Assembly: GCA_029721435.1 (NCBI GenBank)
Contig: CM056577.1
Span: 26,181,719-26,245,718, forward strand
From: Gymnothorax reevesii
Taxonomy: Eukaryota > Chordata > Actinopteri > Anguilliformes > Muraenidae
DNA length: 64,000 nt
Direction of reading: 5' to 3'
Positions 1 through 10,337 of the stretch are shown here, piece after piece. The position numbers were made by a program, and so were the translations under genes. The first letter of the stretch is position 1. The number at the start of each line of letters is the position of its first letter. The notes beneath the pieces are model-generated. The model was not told where the DNA came from and did not search any database. It saw nothing but the letters and a program-made list of their open reading frames with translations.

Positions 1-1395
1 TTAAATGAAATATGCAGAATGTGGGTAAAATAGTGACAATAAAAACCGCACAAGGACAAACAGATGTCAGAGCCATTGCAGTTTAGTAACCCTTGGCTTT
101 TAGCCATAGCAATGCATCACACATGATCTTAGAGGTGGGGAATATTTTTTTTTCTCTTTAATTACAGGGAGTTACATAAAATAAAGGGTTACAGTGCCTA
201 GAATGAATGCGGCATGTCTTAGTCACCCTGTAATTGCCAGACAAATATAGCCTCATTGTATCTGAAGGTAAAGACGTCAATGGCAGGGTCATGTGGTTTG
301 TGATTACGATGTTGGCCAGGTAATCAGAAGATTACAGGTTTTGTATGCAGGTGGGATGCTGCTTTTATACTCAGGACTGAGGTACATTATCTGAATTGCA
401 TCATGAGATAAGAGAATAAACTCTCCAATCAATCAAGTGTAATTCACTGGATGAGGGTCTCGTAATGCAACACTGAAGTATCATAAGCACAAAAACATAA
501 ATATTGAGTATCATTCAGAAAATCTATTAAACTCATGACTCACTGATTTATCATGTTGTAGCTGTCAATTGTTATTCACTGCATCATAGGACTGGTTGAC
601 TTTTTTGTTTATTAGGTTGATTTTTTATTTTTTTTTAAAGCAACACCATGTTGATTCCAGAACTGGCCACACGTGATAATGTCGAGTGTTCTCTCAGTTT
701 ACGTATTTCTCATTTACTGGGAATGAATGATTGAAAACTGGCTAAGAACAACCATTTTCATGGGATATTCTGTGCTCCACCAATTTTAAGCTCACCAGCC
801 GCCACTGGTCAATTCCCATCAAAGAGACTCACCTGTCTATGAATTGTCCTCTGAAACTGGAGTATGCAGAGAAAACTGGAGCGGGTAGCAGGGAGACCAG
901 GCAAATTAGAAAGAAAAGCCCAAGCTGAAATACTCAGGTTTTGTGATTTAATAAGAAGTCAATGGTTGGTTTGTACGAGTCAGCTGAGGAAATTGACTGC
1001 GCTGTTTATGGTTGATGTTTAATATCGTTCTTGCCGTCTGGTTCCTCCTCATAATTGATGGTATATGCTCTGGCGTGCGTTTTTCTGCAAAGCTCGGGTG
1101 AGGCCTGAACTAAGAGAATATGGATTTTAAGAATGAAGGAGGTTGATGCTGTGTGACCTATTAAATGTACTGCGGGATTGTATATTTAATGTAGTGATAA
1201 CTTGCATGAAGCATTCCTGAGATTACAATTCAAAATCTTAAAACATAAAATTTATCATATTTTTTAGTATGATTTTAAATTGAATTTATTGCAACTTTAC
1301 ATTTTAACAATGCTTTTTTTTCATTTGTTCCTGCTGCCAGACAGGACTGAGTCTAGCAACTACTGGCCAGAATTTCATACAATAGATCAACATAT
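1..1395. other. No feature recognised
   Basis: AT-rich sequence with short homopolymer runs. I see no long ORF, no terminal repeats and no familiar transposon motif here. Confidence 0.5.
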
Positions 1396-1476
1396 CACCA
1401 TTACATTACATTATATTTCATTACTATCATTTAGCACACACTCTTATCCAGAGGGATGTACAGCAAAGTGCTTTTG
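1396..1476 (+). repeat. Fragment of a widespread fish interspersed repeat
   Basis: An ATTACATTACATT run is followed by a TTTAGCACACACTCTTATCCAGAGGGA block. This resembles the very common fish motif 'tttagcagacgctcttatccagagcgac', found near the ends of many dispersed fish repeats. The family is recalled from general knowledge, not searched. Only the motif-bearing end is recognisable. Confidence 0.45.
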
Positions 1477-1538
1477 AAAGGACAAGGAGTGCAGAACACC
1501 CAGTAGGCATGCACCATTAAAAAAGGTAACCTACTATA

Positions 1539-1566
1539 CTCAGCAACAAAAGTTTCTGTGACACCA
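1539..1566 (+). repeat. Left terminal inverted repeat of the 1539-3045 Tc1 element
   Basis: These 28 bp are identical to the reverse complement of 3018-3045. The match stops at the inner end, where left reads ATATTG and the mirrored right reads TTTATG. Confidence 0.93.
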
Positions 1567-1834
1567 ATATTGTTAATTATTTTTCATAACGCAATTATGA
1601 AATTGTCATACATGGTGATATCAGACTGAAACAGTACACGTAAACACAACATTGAAATGGAAATCATGAAAATGCGAGAAAATGACTTTGCACGTGAAAA
1701 TGTGCGTAAATCATGCTTGTGGATGGCAATAAAAGAGGAGAATTTTTGGAATTTTTCACATTGTGCCTGATGAACAACGGAAGCATCACTTATCGAAAAC
1801 ACAGCCATTTCGGATCAGGAACTCTACCCTCTAA

Positions 1835-2848
1835 ATGCCAAGACTGTCTGAAAATGATCGGTGGAGGGCCATTGGGATGATTGAATCCGGAACCTCGCAG
1901 AGGGAAGTTGCTCATCGCCTGAATGTCCACCGAAACACCATTTGGAACTTATGGCAGCGTCATCAGCAGACAAGACATGTCAGAGACCGTCCTCGCAGCG
2001 GCCGTCCACGAGTAACCACTCCCAGACAGGACAACTGGATTCGAACAACCCATCTCCGAAATCGATTCCAACCTGCAACCATAACTGCAAGAACGATACC
2101 TGGTTTGAGGCGACTGTCTGCACAGACAATCCGTCGCCGTCTCCGTCATTTTGGCATTGTCCCACGTCGGCCAGCAAGACGTCCAATACTCACAGTACAA
2201 CACCGACGACTGCGTCTACAGTGGGCACAACAACATCGACGGTGGATCCAACGTCAGTGGGATCTTGTACTCTTCACTGATGAATCAAGATTCATGCTTA
2301 ACCGATGTGATGGTCGTTTACGTGTATACCGTCGACGTGGAGAACGTTATGCCAACAACTGTGTTCAGGAATTTGATCGTTTTGGAGGTGGTAGTGTCAT
2401 GATTTGGGGAGGGATCACGGCTAGAAACAGAACAGATTTGCTTGTTATTGATGGAAATCTGACAGGTCAAAGATATCGCGATGAAGTGCTACGGCCATTG
2501 GTGGTACCGTTTTTGATGCAACATGGTCCCGGAATAACGCTGCAACATGATAACGCCAGACCACACGTTGCAAGGATTGTACAGCAGTATCTGATGCAAC
2601 AACATGTCAATGTCCTGCCATGGCCAGCCAGATCCCCAGACATGTCCCCAATCGAGCATCTTTGGGACGAGATGGATCGACGTTTGCGGCGGTTGGATAA
2701 CCCGCCAGCTACACTCCAGGAATTGCGACAACGTCTACGTCAGATTTGGAATGACATCCCACAGCAATTTCTGGCACATCTGATTCGGTCCATGCGCCGG
2801 AGATGCGTTGCTTGCATCATGGCACGAGGAAGTCACACCCGGTATTGA
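1835..2848 (+). CDS. Tc1-like transposase, full length
   Basis: This 337-aa protein would bind the element's inverted repeats and cut and paste the element into TA sites in the nucleus. The N-terminal third has a paired-type helix-turn-helix (residues about 20-45, SQREVAHRLNVHRNTIWNLW). A GRPR linker follows at about residues 56-59, and a second basic helix-turn-helix at about residues 90-115. The catalytic core shows D149 (in LFTDESRF), D239 (in QHDNARPH) and E274 (in SPIEHLWD). With 34 residues between the last two, this is the DD34E signature. A glycine-rich GGGSVMIWGG block lies between the two aspartates, and the protein ends in HTRY. The length matches the usual Tc1 range of about 340 aa. 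I chose the ATG at 1835 because it directly precedes the conserved N-terminus. There is no internal stop or frameshift. Activity is inferred, not shown. Confidence 0.95.
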   Translation: MPRLSENDRWRAIGMIESGTSQREVAHRLNVHRNTIWNLWQRHQQTRHVRDRPRSGRPRVTTPRQDNWIRTTHLRNRFQPATITARTIPGLRRLSAQTIRRRLRHFGIVPRRPARRPILTVQHRRLRLQWAQQHRRWIQRQWDLVLFTDESRFMLNRCDGRLRVYRRRGERYANNCVQEFDRFGGGSVMIWGGITARNRTDLLVIDGNLTGQRYRDEVLRPLVVPFLMQHGPGITLQHDNARPHVARIVQQYLMQQHVNVLPWPARSPDMSPIEHLWDEMDRRLRRLDNPPATLQELRQRLRQIWNDIPQQFLAHLIRSMRRRCVACIMARGSHTRY

Positions 2849-2960
2849 AGTGTGAAGGTCACAATTGGTTAGACGTCAGACAAGTGCTTCATGACGCATG
2901 AAAATGACATTTTTCGTTTTGAGTGACGTTGGCACTGAAAAGTCAGTGTTTCTCCTGGTA

Positions 2961-2966
2961 AATAAA
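2961..2966 (+). promoter_or_regulatory. Candidate polyadenylation signal of the Tc1 transposase
   Basis: An AATAAA hexamer lies 112 bases after the transposase stop and inside the transposon, so the element could end its own transcript. Confidence 0.45.
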
Positions 2967-3017
2967 CATATTGATTGCATTGAGATCTTTGCGTGTCATT
3001 TATAACATACACATAAA

Positions 3018-3045
3018 TGGTGTCACAGAAACTTTTGTTGCTGAG
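3018..3045 (-). repeat. Right terminal inverted repeat of the 1539-3045 Tc1 element
   Basis: Perfect 28-bp mirror of 1539-1566, followed directly by TA. Confidence 0.93.
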
Positions 3046-3155
3046 TATAAGATGGGATGCATATGAGTACCCATACGGCATATGTGCATGCAAAATTTGC
3101 TTTGATACCTACCAACCCCAATTCCAATGAAGTTGGGACATCAAATATCATACTA

Positions 3156-3515
3156 TAATTTGAGGAACGTTTGTCTGTTTGTCGGTCTGTCTGTTTGTTC
3201 CCCTACTCCTCCGAGGTCCTCTGACGGATCTTCACCAAACTTGGTGGGTCTATGTAGGTTGTCCCTGGAATTGTCCTTGAGGGGTTAGTCAAGGTCAAGG
3301 TCACTGGGGTCAAAGGTCAATTTTTTGCATCTCCCATCTCCCCGGACAGATTTTCATGAAAGTTGGTACGTGGATGTAGGTCGTCACAAGAAAGGACCGC
3401 GAGAGGTCCGTTCCGTCAAAGGTCAAGGTCACGAGGGTCAAAGGTCACCGTATTCATGAAAGTTGGTATGTGGACATAGGTCGTCACAAGAAATTATTCT
3501 CGCCATGGGTAATTC
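3156..3515 (-). repeat. Inserted repeat with GGTCAAAGGTCA and CCAAACTTGGTG motifs
   Basis: This segment sits inside the Tc1 copy, between its left end and the resumed family sequence at about 3520. It holds two imperfect units containing TTCATGAAAGTTGGTA(C/T)GTGGA and AGGTCGTCACAAGAAA, each near a GTCAAGGTCAC block. At its left is a TGTCTGTTTGTCGGTCTGTCTG stretch. Read on the minus strand, the order (core with ACCAAGTTTGGTGAAG, then a CAGACAGAC tail) matches the element at 6706-7657. I could not find matched GC-rich ends here, so this may be a truncated member. Confidence 0.6.
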
Positions 3516-3849
3516 ACTAGTAGTGTAAAATGTGAATAAAAACAATATAATGATTTGAAATGATTTCTGCATTAACTCACATTTTATTCACAATAGAACA
3601 TAGACAACATATCTGATGTTGAAAGTGAGACATTTTACCATTTCATGAAAAATATTAGCTCATTTTGAATTTCATGGCAGCAACATATCTCAATAAAGTT
3701 GGGGCAGGGGCAACATAAGGCTGGAAAAGTAAGTGGTATGAATAAAAAACAGCTGGAGGAGCATTTAACAACTAATTAGGAAAATTGGCAACAGGTCAGT
3801 TGACTGGGTATAAAAAGAGCATTTTAGAGAGGTAGAGTCTCTCAGAAGT

Positions 3850-4690
3850 AAAGATGGACCAATCTACGAAGAAGTGAGTCTAAATATTGTGGAACAATTT
3901 CAGAAATATGTTCCTAAATGAAAAATTGCAGACTTTGAATCTACAGTACATAAAAAGATTCAGAGAATTTAGAGAAATCTCTGTGCGCAAGGGGCAAGGC
4001 CGAATGTTAATATTGGATGCTCATGATTTTCAGGCCCTCAGGCGGCACTGCATTATAAACAAGCATAATTCTGCACCAGAATACACTGCAAGGGCTCAGG
4101 AACACTTCCAGAAATCTGTGAACACAATTTGCTGTGCAATCCATAAATGCGAATTAAAACTGTATCATGCAAAGAGGAAGCCATATGTGAACTCAATCCA
4201 GAAATGCTGCTGTCTTTTCTGGGCCAAAGCTCATTTAAAATGGACTGAGGCAAAATGGAAAACTGCTCTGTGGTCAGATGAATCAAAATTTGAAATTCTT
4301 TCTGGAAACCACGGACGCTGTGTCATACAGACTAAAGAGGAGAGGGACCGTCCAGCTCGTTATCAGTGTCAGTTCAAAAGCTTGCACCTCTGATGGTATG
4401 GGGTTGCATTAGTGCCTATGGCATGGGCAGCTTACTCATCTGGATAGGCATTATCAATGCTGAAAAGTATATAGAGGCTACGTCTCTTTCAGGCAAGGCC
4501 TTGCATATTTCAGCAAGACAATGCTAACCCACACACTGCATCCATCACAACAGCATGGCTTTACTGTAGAAGAGTGCGGGTGCTGAAATGGTCTGCCTAC
4601 AGTCCAGACCTTTCACCAGTAGAAAACATTTTATGTATCATAAAATGAAAAATCTGGCTTTGAAGACCCAGGACTGTTGAGCTAATAAAT
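3850..4690 (+). pseudogene. Tc1-like transposase remnant
   Basis: Broken transposase of the Tc1 copy starting at 3110. Readable pieces run in order. First is an HTH tail (IKRFREFREISVRKGQGR) near 3943-4003, then DAHDFQALRRHC. The first catalytic site, LWSDESKF, lies near 4268-4292. A new frame follows with LMVWGCISAYGMGS near 4390-4431, and later shifted fragments carry the QQDNA and SPDLSP regions. The longest open piece is 3887-4393 and stops after KSLHL. The N-terminal part of the HTH domain is scrambled. Several frameshifts and the missing C-terminus rule out function. It is most similar to the minus-strand relic at 52059-53064. Confidence 0.82.
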
Positions 4691-5145
4691 GGCTTGATGC
4701 CAAGGTAGGCAAAGTACACGGGAATTGATTTAAGGTGAGCTAATTATGCCAAGGCGATGGAGGCTGTCCAACCTCGCTGGTAATTAGCGGACTTCAAATC
4801 ACAGTTTTCTTCCCGGAAGCATTTCAAATGACCGCATTAGGTATGTGTCATAGAAAAGGTAATAAGCAAGAAAGTCTGTCTGCCTCATAGCGGCAGTTAC
4901 TTTTATTGCGCTTAAATTAATCGCGATTACTTAACGTGACAGTCCTACTTTTAACCCGACAACCAGTTGGCTATTTACCTAGCTAGCTATTGCATCACAG
5001 CGTTCGATATCACTTTTGCATTGCAAGCTACGTTGCTAATTAGCTTGCTATTTCTGTAGCCTATTAGCGATAAATTGCTGACTTTTATTGTGTGTTTATT
5101 TTTTGGGCTATGTGTAGGGTGACCACATCCACTGCAGTGAACGCT
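4691..5145. other. No feature recognised
   Basis: Unique-looking sequence with several AGCTAGC-rich stretches near 4980-5050. No ORF of note and no terminal repeats seen. Confidence 0.4.
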
Positions 5146-5425
5146 AGCTAGTTGACAAGCTGGCTAGCAAACTAATGCACAATTCAACATATTTTCCTGG
5201 ACACCAGCAAGTGTGGAGGACAAAAGTCAATCGTTCCCTACTCTCGCTGCTGGTTGTAATGATTTGGCCGAACGGCGCAAGTTGAGAACAAGGAAACTCG
5301 AAGACCGAAAAGAACGTAAAATTATTTAACGGAGTCAAGCTAGTTGACAAGCTGGCTAGCAAACTAGTGCACAATTCAACATATTTTCCTGGACGCCGGC
5401 AAGTGTGGAGTACAAAAGTCAATCG
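5146..5425. repeat. Two-copy tandem duplication, 192-bp period
   Basis: An 88-bp block beginning AGCTAGTTGACAAGCTGG at 5146 recurs at 5338 with only a handful of differences. The block runs through CACAATTCAACATATTTTCC to ACAAAAGTCAATCG. About 100 bp of other sequence lies between the copies. The second copy abuts the Tc1 relic at 5428. Confidence 0.85.
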
Positions 5426-5427
5426 CT

Positions 5428-6172
5428 CAACTTTTGTATCGTCAGTCCATAGAATATTTTCCAAAAAGTCTTTGGGATCATCAAAATGTTTCATGGGAAA
5501 TGTCAGATGAGCCTTTGTGTTCTTTTTGGTCACCAGTGGTTTTTGCCTTGGAACTTTCCCATGGATGCCAATTTTGTCTCTGTCTTATTGTTGAATCATG
5601 AACACTGACTTTAACTGAGGCAAGTGAGGCCTGCAGTTCTTTTGATGTTGTTCTGGGTTCTTTTGTGCCAACCTGGATAAGTCAGTTTGCTTGAGTCCCA
5701 AAGGCTTAGAAATGGCTTTGCAACCCTTTCCAGACTGATAGATGTCAATGACTTTATTTCTCATCTGTTCTTGAACTTCTGATGATGTGTTGCTTTTTCA
5801 GAACCTTTAGCCTACTTCACTTTGTGAGACAGGTTCTTTTTAAGCAATTTCTTGATTTAACAGGTCTAGCAGTAATCAGGCCTGGGTGTGTCTTGTGAAA
5901 TTGAACTCCAAAAATGGGGTTAATCACAGTTAATTCATAATTTAACAAGTGTGGGCAATGACTTTTTTACATACATAGGGCCAGGTAGGTTTGAGTAGCT
6001 TTTTGCCCTTAATAAATGAAATCATCATTTAAAAACTGCTTTTTATTTTTACTCGGGTTATGTTTGACTCATATTAAAATTTGTTTGATGATCTGAAACA
6101 TTTACGTGTGACAAATACGCAAAAAATAAGAAATTACAAAGGGGGAAAATACTTTTGTACTTTTTCACAGCA
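5428..6172 (-). mobile_element. Truncated Tc1-like relic, 5' half only
   Basis: On the minus strand this reads from a terminal repeat (GTGAAAAAGTACAAAAGTATT, then CCCCCTTTGTAATTTC) through ACACGTAAATGTTTCAGATCATC into transposase sequence. It belongs to the same family as the copies at 20156-22640 and 60176-61374. The transposase part includes degraded HTH regions and reaches the first catalytic block as ILWTDDTKVE (near 5437-5466), where it is cut off. The remaining C-terminal half and right end are absent. Stops and indels are frequent. Confidence 0.85.
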
Positions 6173-6705
6173 TTTTATATGTGTGTTGTGTGTGTGTCAT
6201 TTTTATATCTCTATAAGATCTCATTTCTGCTTGACAAAATTTTGCTTTAATCTCTTTTGAAATTATTTAGTTGCAGTCTGAAACCTCTAAAAATTTCACC
6301 TCATCAGTATCTGTGCCAAAGTTTATTCTAATCAAGTAAATCAGAGAAAAATTAGAGAGGTTTTAGTTCAAGAATGTCTAGGTGGCATTTACAAACTGGC
6401 GATTTGGGCAACTTTTTGGACACTATATGCCATTTCAAATTTCTCAGCTGCAAAACTAAATCTTATTTCATTTCCCTAATATGTCATGACAGGCATACAT
6501 TCTATCTAAATACAACCATTTTAAAAAAAAATGTATTGTTTATTATTTCTGCCAGTCCTGTGTAAATTTTCCCATTCAAAGAAAATACAAACAAAAGAAA
6601 TGAAATTTGACTCCACTAGAGCAGATTTTTTTTTTTTTAAAAGCAAATAAACAAAATAATAAATGCAAAGATAAGGTAAAATAGTAAACATAATGCATTG
6701 CTGAA
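6173..6705. other. No feature recognised
   Basis: AT-rich sequence with a short TGTGTGTTGTGTGTGTG run near 6178. Nothing else identified. Confidence 0.4.
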
Positions 6706-7657
6706 TACCCCTCGGCCCGGAGAACATTTCCTGCCTCAAGGTTACAGCGCTAAGGTCAAAGGTGAAATCCAGCAAATAAACGTTGCACATCTATGGGTCA
6801 CAGTGAGTTACCATACCAAATTTGGTGAAGCTGCAATAATTAGTTGCCGAGTACTGACCCGGACAAGATTTCCGGGGTCAAGATCACAGAGCTAAGGTCA
6901 AAGGTCAAATCCAGCAAAAAATATGACGTTGCACATCTATAGGTCATATTGAGTTACCATACCAAATTTGGTGAAGGTGCAATAATTAGTTGCCGAGTAC
7001 TCAGCCGGACAAGATTTCCGAGGACAAGGTCAAAGGTCAAATCCAGCAGAAAAACATGATGTTGCACATCTGTAGGTCATAGTGAGTTACCATACCAAAT
7101 TTGGTGAAGCTGCGATCATTAATTGCTGAGTACTGGTCCAGACAAAGTCACCGGGACAAGATTTCCAGGTTCAAGGTCACAGCACTAAGGTCAAAGGTGA
7201 AATCCAGCAAAAAACCTGACATTGCACATCTATGGGTCATACTGAGTTATTATACCAAATTTGGTGAAGCTGCAAAAATTAGTTGCCGAACAAGATTTCC
7301 AGGTCAAGGTCACAGCACTAAGGTCAAAAGGTCAAATCCAGCGAAAACCCTGACAGTGCACATCTATGGGTCATTGTGACTTACCATGCCAAATTTGGTG
7401 AAGCCTCGATAATTACTTGCCGAGTACTCAGCCGGACAAGATTTCAAGGGTCATGGTCACAGAGCTAAGGTCAAAGATCAAATCCAGCAAAAAACCTGAC
7501 GTTGCACATCTATGGGTCATAATGAGTTACCATACCAAATTTGGTGAAGCTGCGATCATTAGTTGCTGAGTACAGGCCCGGACAAAATCATGGACAGACG
7601 ACAGACAGACACGCAGTTGACGGTAATACCCCTCCAGCCAGAGTCGGCCGAGGGGTA
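6706..7657 (+). mobile_element. Tandem-repeat element with GC-rich inverted ends (Helentron/HINE-like architecture)
   Basis: The element is bounded by a perfect 12-bp inverted repeat: TACCCCTCGGCC at 6706-6717 and GGCCGAGGGGTA at 7646-7657. Between lie six imperfect units, each containing ACCAAATTTGGTGAAGCTGC (at 6815, 6961, 7094, 7254, 7388 and 7534; spacing 133-160 bp). Shared words include AGGTCAAAGGTCAAATCCAGC and GACGTTGCACATCTATGGGTC. After the last unit comes a GACAGACGACAGACAGAC stretch, then a hairpin at 7627-7657. The same plan recurs at 16562-17557 and 47863-48052. Helentron-associated elements and the bivalve 'pearl' elements are the closest known analogue. That assignment is inference; no protein is encoded. 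Confidence 0.65.
7627..7657 (+). repeat. Terminal hairpin of the 6706-7657 element
   Basis: TACCCCTC at 7627-7634 pairs with GAGGGGTA at 7650-7657 around a 15-base loop. The right stem is also the right terminal inverted repeat. Confidence 0.75.
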
Positions 7658-8701
7658 AAAAGTAAAAAGAATAAACACCCCAGCATTTATTTATGCAAAA
7701 ACTATGCCTCCAGTGCTGTAAAAGGTCCTTTCTGTAGCCAGGATTTGAACCCATTGCTAATATGAAGTGTACCCCAATTTAGTGCTTGCATAGCTGGGCT
7801 CTCTTAGTACTTTTGCATAATGGTGCAAGGATTCTCAGTCAGAAAACGACTTTGAAAATGACTGTTGAATAATTAGTGGTTAATACTAAAAACAAACCAT
7901 TTTAGCAATTATACTGTTGATCTCTTAGAGTACATGTGAATAATGGCACATGGACTCTCAGATAGACGTATCGGGAAGGTAAGGCTCCATCTCAGGCTAG
8001 GTTTGAGCACTTATGGAAATGTCAGAGCCCATTAAATCAAATGGCCACCCACAAAGTCAAACTGACAGCATCATAAGCAGATCACAGAGGAGAAAATGCA
8101 TTGCATGCAAACAGAGTGCTTAGGGCCTGATCTCATTGGAAGCATTGCCCAGGAAAAAAAATGCATGGAAACTCACAGATCTAATTTCAATAGAATACCC
8201 ACGCATTGGGCTAACAAGAGCTTGCGCAGATTTAGCCTCAAACATTGTTTTTGTGACAAAATATCAATGGTCAGGAGAAATTTTTGCTCATCTTCGTAGA
8301 ATGTAAAGTGTATGCCTGCTGTTCTTTGAGTGTGGTGTCGATTTAAAATGACAAGGCTTATATTGTTCGATTCTGTGGACTTTCCTCTTTCCTTTGATGT
8401 ATCATTTGTATGCCAAGCACAAATTCGGAAGAAACGCCAGCGACTGAGCACAGGTATTATTTTATCCTATGTTTGGGTTCATGCTTATTCACTTGCTTGG
8501 TGCTAGAATTGTGTTCAGTTTAGGCAAAAATGGTCATTATGTGCTTTTGGCCGAGTTTCTTCCCTCTAAGTGGATATGCCATATGAAGATGTTGCTATTT
8601 GGAAACATGGTGTATTTATAATGCGTATTGATTGCCCCGGGGTGTTGGATTTAAGAGGGTTTAATATATGCAACATTCTTGTTCATTTTATATATTATCT
8701 A
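7658..8701. other. No feature recognised
   Basis: No repeats with visible ends and no credible ORF. Short ORFs at 8096-8299 (plus) and 8173-8451 (minus) show no recognisable motif. Confidence 0.4.
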
Positions 8702-10335
8702 CTAGTGCTGGTCAACGAATTAGAATAATTTGAAATAGCGCAATCGTTAAATTTTCTTGATGCATTTTTTGTGCAGAAAGCAAATCAGGTGTTCACCGCG
8801 CCTGTCCTACTTGTTAGAGTATTCACAGAACTCGCTACCTGTAAAAAATTTGCTCAGCTAAGCTTTCCAAAAGGCCCATTTAGGCCATTTAACTGTGACA
8901 CTGTTGTTTCATTGAATTAGAATAATTCATTAGTCTTTTCATTGAATTAGAATAAGTGCTCGAATTTTTGTTTTCTGTGAAGAGTGTTCACTGTGCAGTA
9001 TAAAGTCAGGGTTGAGTAGAATTTCTAAGTTGTAAAATCAATCATGGGTCAGCAGCGCGACCTCTCAACCGGAATAGTGACTCAAATTCAAGCCCTTCGC
9101 TAACAAGGCTTGACCCAAGCTAAAATTGCTGAGCAGCTCGGCATCAGCCAGTCTTCCATCTGCAAAGCTCTAAAGAAAGACTGCAGCAAGCGCACCAACT
9201 GTTCCGGCATCCAAAAAACTTCAGCTCGTGACAACAAGCAGCTGAGAAACATCGCAGTCAGCAACCGGTTCAAGTCCACTTCTGAGCTCACCGACTTGTG
9301 GAACGAGCAGACCTGCGCTAACGTCTCGAGATCAACCACTTACCGTCGTCTGCGCTAACTCGGCTTCAAATCTCGCGTTCCAGCAGGAAAAACCGATGCT
9401 GAACAAGAAACAAATGGAGAAACGGCTGAAGTGGGCCAAAGAACACGGCGAGTGGACTGCTGAAGACTGGCAGAAAGTGGTCTTCAGTGACGAATCACGC
9501 TTTTGCATCTCCTTCGGTGACCAAGGTCCTCGTGTCTAGCGTTGTGGTGGCGAAACCTACAACCACGAGTGCGTAAAAAGATGCGTCAAGTTTCCCCAGA
9601 GCGTTATGGTCTGAGGATGCATGTCCGCTCGGGGTGTAGGGAAACTCTGCTTCCTCAAGAAGACTGTCAAGGCTGCCGTATACCAAGATGTTCTGGAAAC
9701 GTTCCTGATTCCGACTGTTGAGGGACAGTTTGGTGAAGAAGACCTCATATTTCAACAGGATCTTGCACCGGCTCATGCGCCAAAGTCGACCAAAGATTGG
9801 TTCGCCAAAAAACAGCTTGAAGTTTTGGCATGGCCGGCCAACTCGTCTGACCTCAATGTTATTGAAAACCTTTGGGCCATAGTCAAGCGGAAAATTCGCA
9901 TCAGAAAGCCGACTACGCTGGACCAATTGAAGCAGAACATCGCCACTGCCTGGGAAGCTGTGAGTGCGGAAACTTGTGAAAAACTGGCCAAATCGATGCT
10001 GCGGAGACTTCAGGCAGTCATACAAGCCAAGGGGGCAGCCACAAAATACTGAGAAAGTGATGATTCTAATTATAATAAAAATTATTCAAATTCAGTGAAA
10101 CGGTTTCTCAATTATTCTAATTCAATAAAACAACATTGTCACAGTTAAATGGCCTAAATGGGCCTTTTGGAAAGCTTAGCTGAGCAAATTTTTTACAGGT
10201 AGTGAGTTCTGTGAATACTCTAACAAGTAGGACAGGCGCGGTGAACACCTGATTTGCTTTCTGCACAAAAAATGCATAAAGAAAATTTAACGATTGCGCT
10301 ATTTCAAATTATTGTAATTCGTTGACCAGCACTAG
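8702..10335 (+). mobile_element. Tc1-like element with long inverted repeats, inactive
   Basis: This 1634-bp element has terminal inverted repeats of roughly 210-240 bp starting CTAGTGCTGGTCAACGAATT. It is flanked by TA at 8700-8701 and 10336-10337. The repeats contain direct copies of GAATTAGAATAATT, an outer one at 8717 and an inner one at 8914 (plus a shorter one at 8944). This is the IR/DR layout of Sleeping Beauty-type transposons, where transposase binds both sites. The ends are well preserved while the transposase carries several stops, so the copy could only move if helped in trans. Confidence 0.92.
9044..10052 (+). pseudogene. Tc1-like transposase pseudogene with four lesions
   Basis: Reading from the ATG at 9044 (MGQQRDLSTG), the frame hits TAA at 9101, continues through the HTH (QAKIAEQLGISQSS), and hits TAA at 9356. 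A one-base gain in the A-run near 9387-9392 shifts the frame. The next frame reads KKQMEKRLKWAKEHGEW and FSDESRF (first catalytic Asp). TAG at 9537 and TGA at 9612 both stand where tryptophan is expected (PRVW; MVWGC), as from G-to-A changes. From 9621 the frame is open to TGA at 10050. It carries QQDLAPAH and SSDLNVIENLW, giving D-34-E spacing, and ends in KGAATKY. All three catalytic residues survive. About 1 kb of coding length matches a full Tc1 transposase. Confidence 0.92.
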
Positions 10336-10337
10336 TA

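Larger units (their letters stand above)
1539..3045 (+). mobile_element. Apparently intact Tc1-like DNA transposon (DD34E)
   Basis: A 1507-bp element has perfect 28-bp terminal inverted repeats that begin CTCAGCAACAAAAGTTTC. TA lies immediately outside both ends (1537-1538 and 3046-3047), the target duplication expected of the Tc1/mariner superfamily. One more flanking TA on each side makes the exact boundary uncertain by 2 bp. A single uninterrupted transposase ORF lies between the ends on the plus strand, and AATAAA follows at 2961. Short perfect ends plus an open ORF suggest a recent insertion. Most other Tc1 copies in this window are riddled with stops. Confidence 0.93.
3110..4690 (+). 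mobile_element. Decayed Tc1-like element, interrupted, right end missing
   Basis: The left end reads TACCAACCCCAATTCCAA...GTTGGGAC. It belongs to the same family as the copy at 51811-53390, whose end reads CAACCCAAATTCCAAAATAA. The family sequence is interrupted after about 45 bp by an unrelated repeat (3156-3515). It resumes with GTGTAAAATGTGAATAAAAA and continues into a broken transposase. Similarity fades at about 4690 and no right terminal repeat is visible, so the copy is truncated. Confidence 0.8.
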
